From S143-63 sp964425855 (GTDB lineage: Archaea > Thermoproteota > Thermoprotei_A > Sulfolobales > Acidilobaceae), in the NCBI GenBank assembly GCA_964425855.1, contig CAYROE010000057.1:1-8378 (forward strand): DNA of 8,378 nucleotides. Direction: 5' to 3'. Under the pieces are notes generated by a model, which had not been told where the DNA came from, made no database searches, and saw nothing but the letters and a program-made list of their open reading frames with translations. Position 1 is the first letter of the stretch. Each line of letters starts with the position of its first letter. Positions 6,685 through 8,378 of the stretch are shown here, in pieces. The translations under genes and the position numbers were made by a program.

Positions 6685-6691
6685 CACCTCA
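6685..6691 (-). promoter_or_regulatory. Ribosome binding site fused with the cas10d stop codon
   Basis: The minus strand reads TGAGGTG. The first three bases are the cas10d stop, and GAGGTG (6690-6685) is a good Shine-Dalgarno sequence eight bases before the GTG at 6676. Ribosomes finishing cas10d would stop on the initiation site of the small-subunit gene. Confidence 0.7.
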
Positions 6692-8378
6692 TACAGCCTG
6701 AGCTATATGACCGGTTTGGAGGAAAAGATCTTCTATTAATGAATACAGCCTGGGAGATGAATACTGGAGTAAGCTAGGAGAAATATCGGGGGGATATGAG
6801 AGAACCTCAAATACTGCGGGGACACTTTTTTCATCGGACTTCACGTATTTTTTCCAGTAGAGATAGCCTAAGGCTGAGAGAGTTAGAGTAACGTAGGGCG
6901 TGTATTTTCCAGTATTCTTATTAGCGGGGCTGAAGTAATAGAGGGGCCTTATACCATCCATGTAGGATAATAGCATATCGCTCGGAGATGTCGGAGGAAC
7001 ACTATCTACCACTAGTGGATAGAAGCCCCACGTACTAACAATTCCTGAGAGCGACAACAGTTTCGCATCAAGCTCAGCTTCTTTTCTGGCAGCTCTACTC
7101 ACAGATACAAATATTCTGGAAGAAAATGCGTCGATCTCATATCCAAGACCATTAGAGGATCCAATGTTTTCCAGTGCTTTTTCGAGGAAACTATGGGTGA
7201 AGTACTCGTATAATTGGAGGTCATTGACTATTGTTTTTGAGCCAATGGACATTACAAGTGCGTTAAGCATTTTCCCCAGGTCGTCTAGTGCAGAGAGCGG
7301 TATAGGTGTTTTAATGATTGTTGTTAGAAATGCGTCGAACCGGGCTCTTAACATTGACTCCCCAACGCATAAAGGACACACGCCGAAGCCAGAGAGATTC
7401 TGCATTAACTGGTTAAGATTCTTGGGTGGAACAAACCTATTCCACTTCTCGGTTTTCCAATTTTTGTTAATGAATTTTAAGAAACTGCCTGGCACGGCTA
7501 CTGGAGTTAATATTCCGCAGATTGTGCATATTACTGGTTTTTTCAAGTTACTAGTATTGACGAAACGAACGTTCTTGATTTTAATATTCTTGAGCCGGAA
7601 AGTAATATCTTTTGGCAGGATGGGAAGACTATCGTTTGTACGATGATAGTTTTTACCATAGTAAATTAGAAGAATCTCATAGTTGTTTTTGGAAGAGCCG
7701 GGCCATAGGCTTGTCCTACAATCTCGTTTATTTAGTCTACTCATTCTATTGCATTCTGGAGGCCTGTTTCTTTTGTTTTTTCCAGTACATTTCTCTACAC
7801 AATCCTTGTTTTTGCAACATCTAGAATATGTTTCAAGTTCTTCTTCTAGGGTATCTGGAAGGCCGAGGTTTGTTTCTTGGATCAAGTTGTTCCAGTCAAG
7901 TTCCAATAGATTTGTTAGATTACTGGTGTTGTTTAGTATGATTAGTCCTGTTGGGAGCGAAATTGGTATTATTACGTTGTTCTCATCTGACTCGATTCGC
8001 TTAAGTAAACTATGTATTGCGTGTGTTATCTGTGTTCTTATTAATGTATGGGGGATACCGATATCGGCATATAAGATATTTAGTTTTTCTGGCAAGTACT
8101 GTGAGGCTTCCGCAACTAGAGAATTTAGTTCCGCCGGATTATTTGTGCCTTGTATTCTATCGGATAACCATAGTAGGTTCCATACCCAGTCGGGGTAAGT
8201 AGGGTCTTTTCTAGTCTCCGCGGGATTTGTACGAACATATTTGGATAAGAATGAGGCTTCTCTTGGATTGTATCCGAGTTCTCCGAGTTTTGTTTGTATC
8301 CATTCTTCTAGTTTGAGGAGATTTTTTGAGCCTAGTTTTTGTCCCAAATCGTGTAGGAAACCGATTATGAAGGCTTCT
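6689..8378 (-). CDS. cas10d: Cas10d (Csc3) large subunit with HD nuclease motif, 5' end outside the window
   Basis: Cas10d is the large subunit of type I-D Cascade and carries the HD nuclease domain that Cas3' lacks. 562 residues are visible, numbered here from the first complete codon at 8377. The frame begins EAFIIGFLHDLGQKLG, with the HD pair at residues 9-10, so the TTG at 8347 is inside the HD motif and is not a start. A second HD-domain-like segment, WLSDRIQG, is at about 70-77. A four-Cys zinc finger typical of Cas10 proteins lies at Cys284, Cys287, Cys334 and Cys337. A further cluster of six Cys lies at 187-220. No GGDD cyclase motif is present, as expected for Cas10d, so no cyclic-oligoadenylate signalling is predicted. 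The product ends at a TGA, apparently before the usual C-terminal small-subunit-like helical domain; the next gene supplies a helical protein in the same frame. Confidence 0.92.
   Translation of the reverse strand, partial: EAFIIGFLHDLGQKLGSKNLLKLEEWIQTKLGELGYNPREASFLSKYVRTNPAETRKDPTYPDWVWNLLWLSDRIQGTNNPAELNSLVAEASQYLPEKLNILYADIGIPHTLIRTQITHAIHSLLKRIESDENNVIIPISLPTGLIILNNTSNLTNLLELDWNNLIQETNLGLPDTLEEELETYSRCCKNKDCVEKCTGKNKRNRPPECNRMSRLNKRDCRTSLWPGSSKNNYEILLIYYGKNYHRTNDSLPILPKDITFRLKNIKIKNVRFVNTSNLKKPVICTICGILTPVAVPGSFLKFINKNWKTEKWNRFVPPKNLNQLMQNLSGFGVCPLCVGESMLRARFDAFLTTIIKTPIPLSALDDLGKMLNALVMSIGSKTIVNDLQLYEYFTHSFLEKALENIGSSNGLGYEIDAFSSRIFVSVSRAARKEAELDAKLLSLSGIVSTWGFYPLVVDSVPPTSPSDMLLSYMDGIRPLYYFSPANKNTGKYTPYVTLTLSALGYLYWKKYVKSDEKSVPAVFEVLSYPPDISPSLLQYSSPRLYSLIEDLFLQTGHIAQAV

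Noticed and set aside
6689..6691. TGA as a selenocysteine codon
   Set aside because: Selenocysteine is not known in crenarchaea, no selenoprotein family is involved, and the downstream ribosome binding site and GTG explain the arrangement.
7164..8202. Several plus-strand open frames antisense to cas10d
   Set aside because: They overlap a conserved coding gene, have no ribosome binding sites or recognisable domains, and overlap one another in different frames.
489..8378. Possible base-composition break between cas1 and the effector genes, suggesting module exchange
   Set aside because: Hand counts of 60-nt samples gave cas1 about 30-38% GC, cas3' 38%, cas10d 35-40%, cas2 45% and csc2 50%. 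The ranges overlap and the samples are too few to claim a break.

Overview
The window is one co-directional CRISPR-Cas locus, all on the minus strand, read from position 8378 down to position 1. It is most likely from a hyperthermophilic archaeon, probably a crenarchaeote. The signs are short 24-nt repeats, GGTG/GAGG-type ribosome binding sites, several GTG starts, and heavy use of AGA/AGG and ATA codons. The gene set identifies subtype I-D: a Cas10d large subunit carrying the HD nuclease motif, Csc2 (Cas7d), Csc1 (Cas5d), and a stand-alone Cas3' helicase with no HD domain.

Layout in transcription order: cas10d (5' end outside the window; HD motif about 25 nt inside the edge), 12 nt, a small helical gene that I read as a separate cas11d, 32 nt, csc2, 44 nt, csc1, 4-nt overlap, cas3', 25 nt, cas2, 1 nt, cas4, 0 nt, cas1, a 167-nt AT-rich leader, then a CRISPR array that runs off the left edge. 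The tight spacing suggests one polycistronic operon, with interference genes first and adaptation genes (cas2-cas4-cas1) last. Cas1 lies directly against the leader where its complex would insert spacers. No cas6 is present in the window.

How the parts would work together: Cas1-Cas2, helped by Cas4, insert spacers at position 321/322. The array transcript is cut by a Cas6 encoded elsewhere. Csc2 coats the crRNA, Csc1 caps the 5' handle, Cas10d is the large subunit and HD nuclease, Cas11d forms the small-subunit belly, and Cas3' unwinds DNA.

The most notable observation is that cas10d and the small gene share one reading frame and are separated by a single TGA stop plus four sense codons. A Shine-Dalgarno-like GAGGTG begins within that stop. 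In cyanobacterial I-D systems Cas11d is made by internal initiation inside an uninterrupted cas10d. Here the same layout appears to have been cut by a stop codon into two genes. Other points of interest are an 86-nt spacer with a perfect hairpin (the other spacers are 35 to 44 nt), a Cas4 whose usual catalytic lysine reads as serine, and a six-cysteine cluster in Cas10d in addition to its usual zinc finger.
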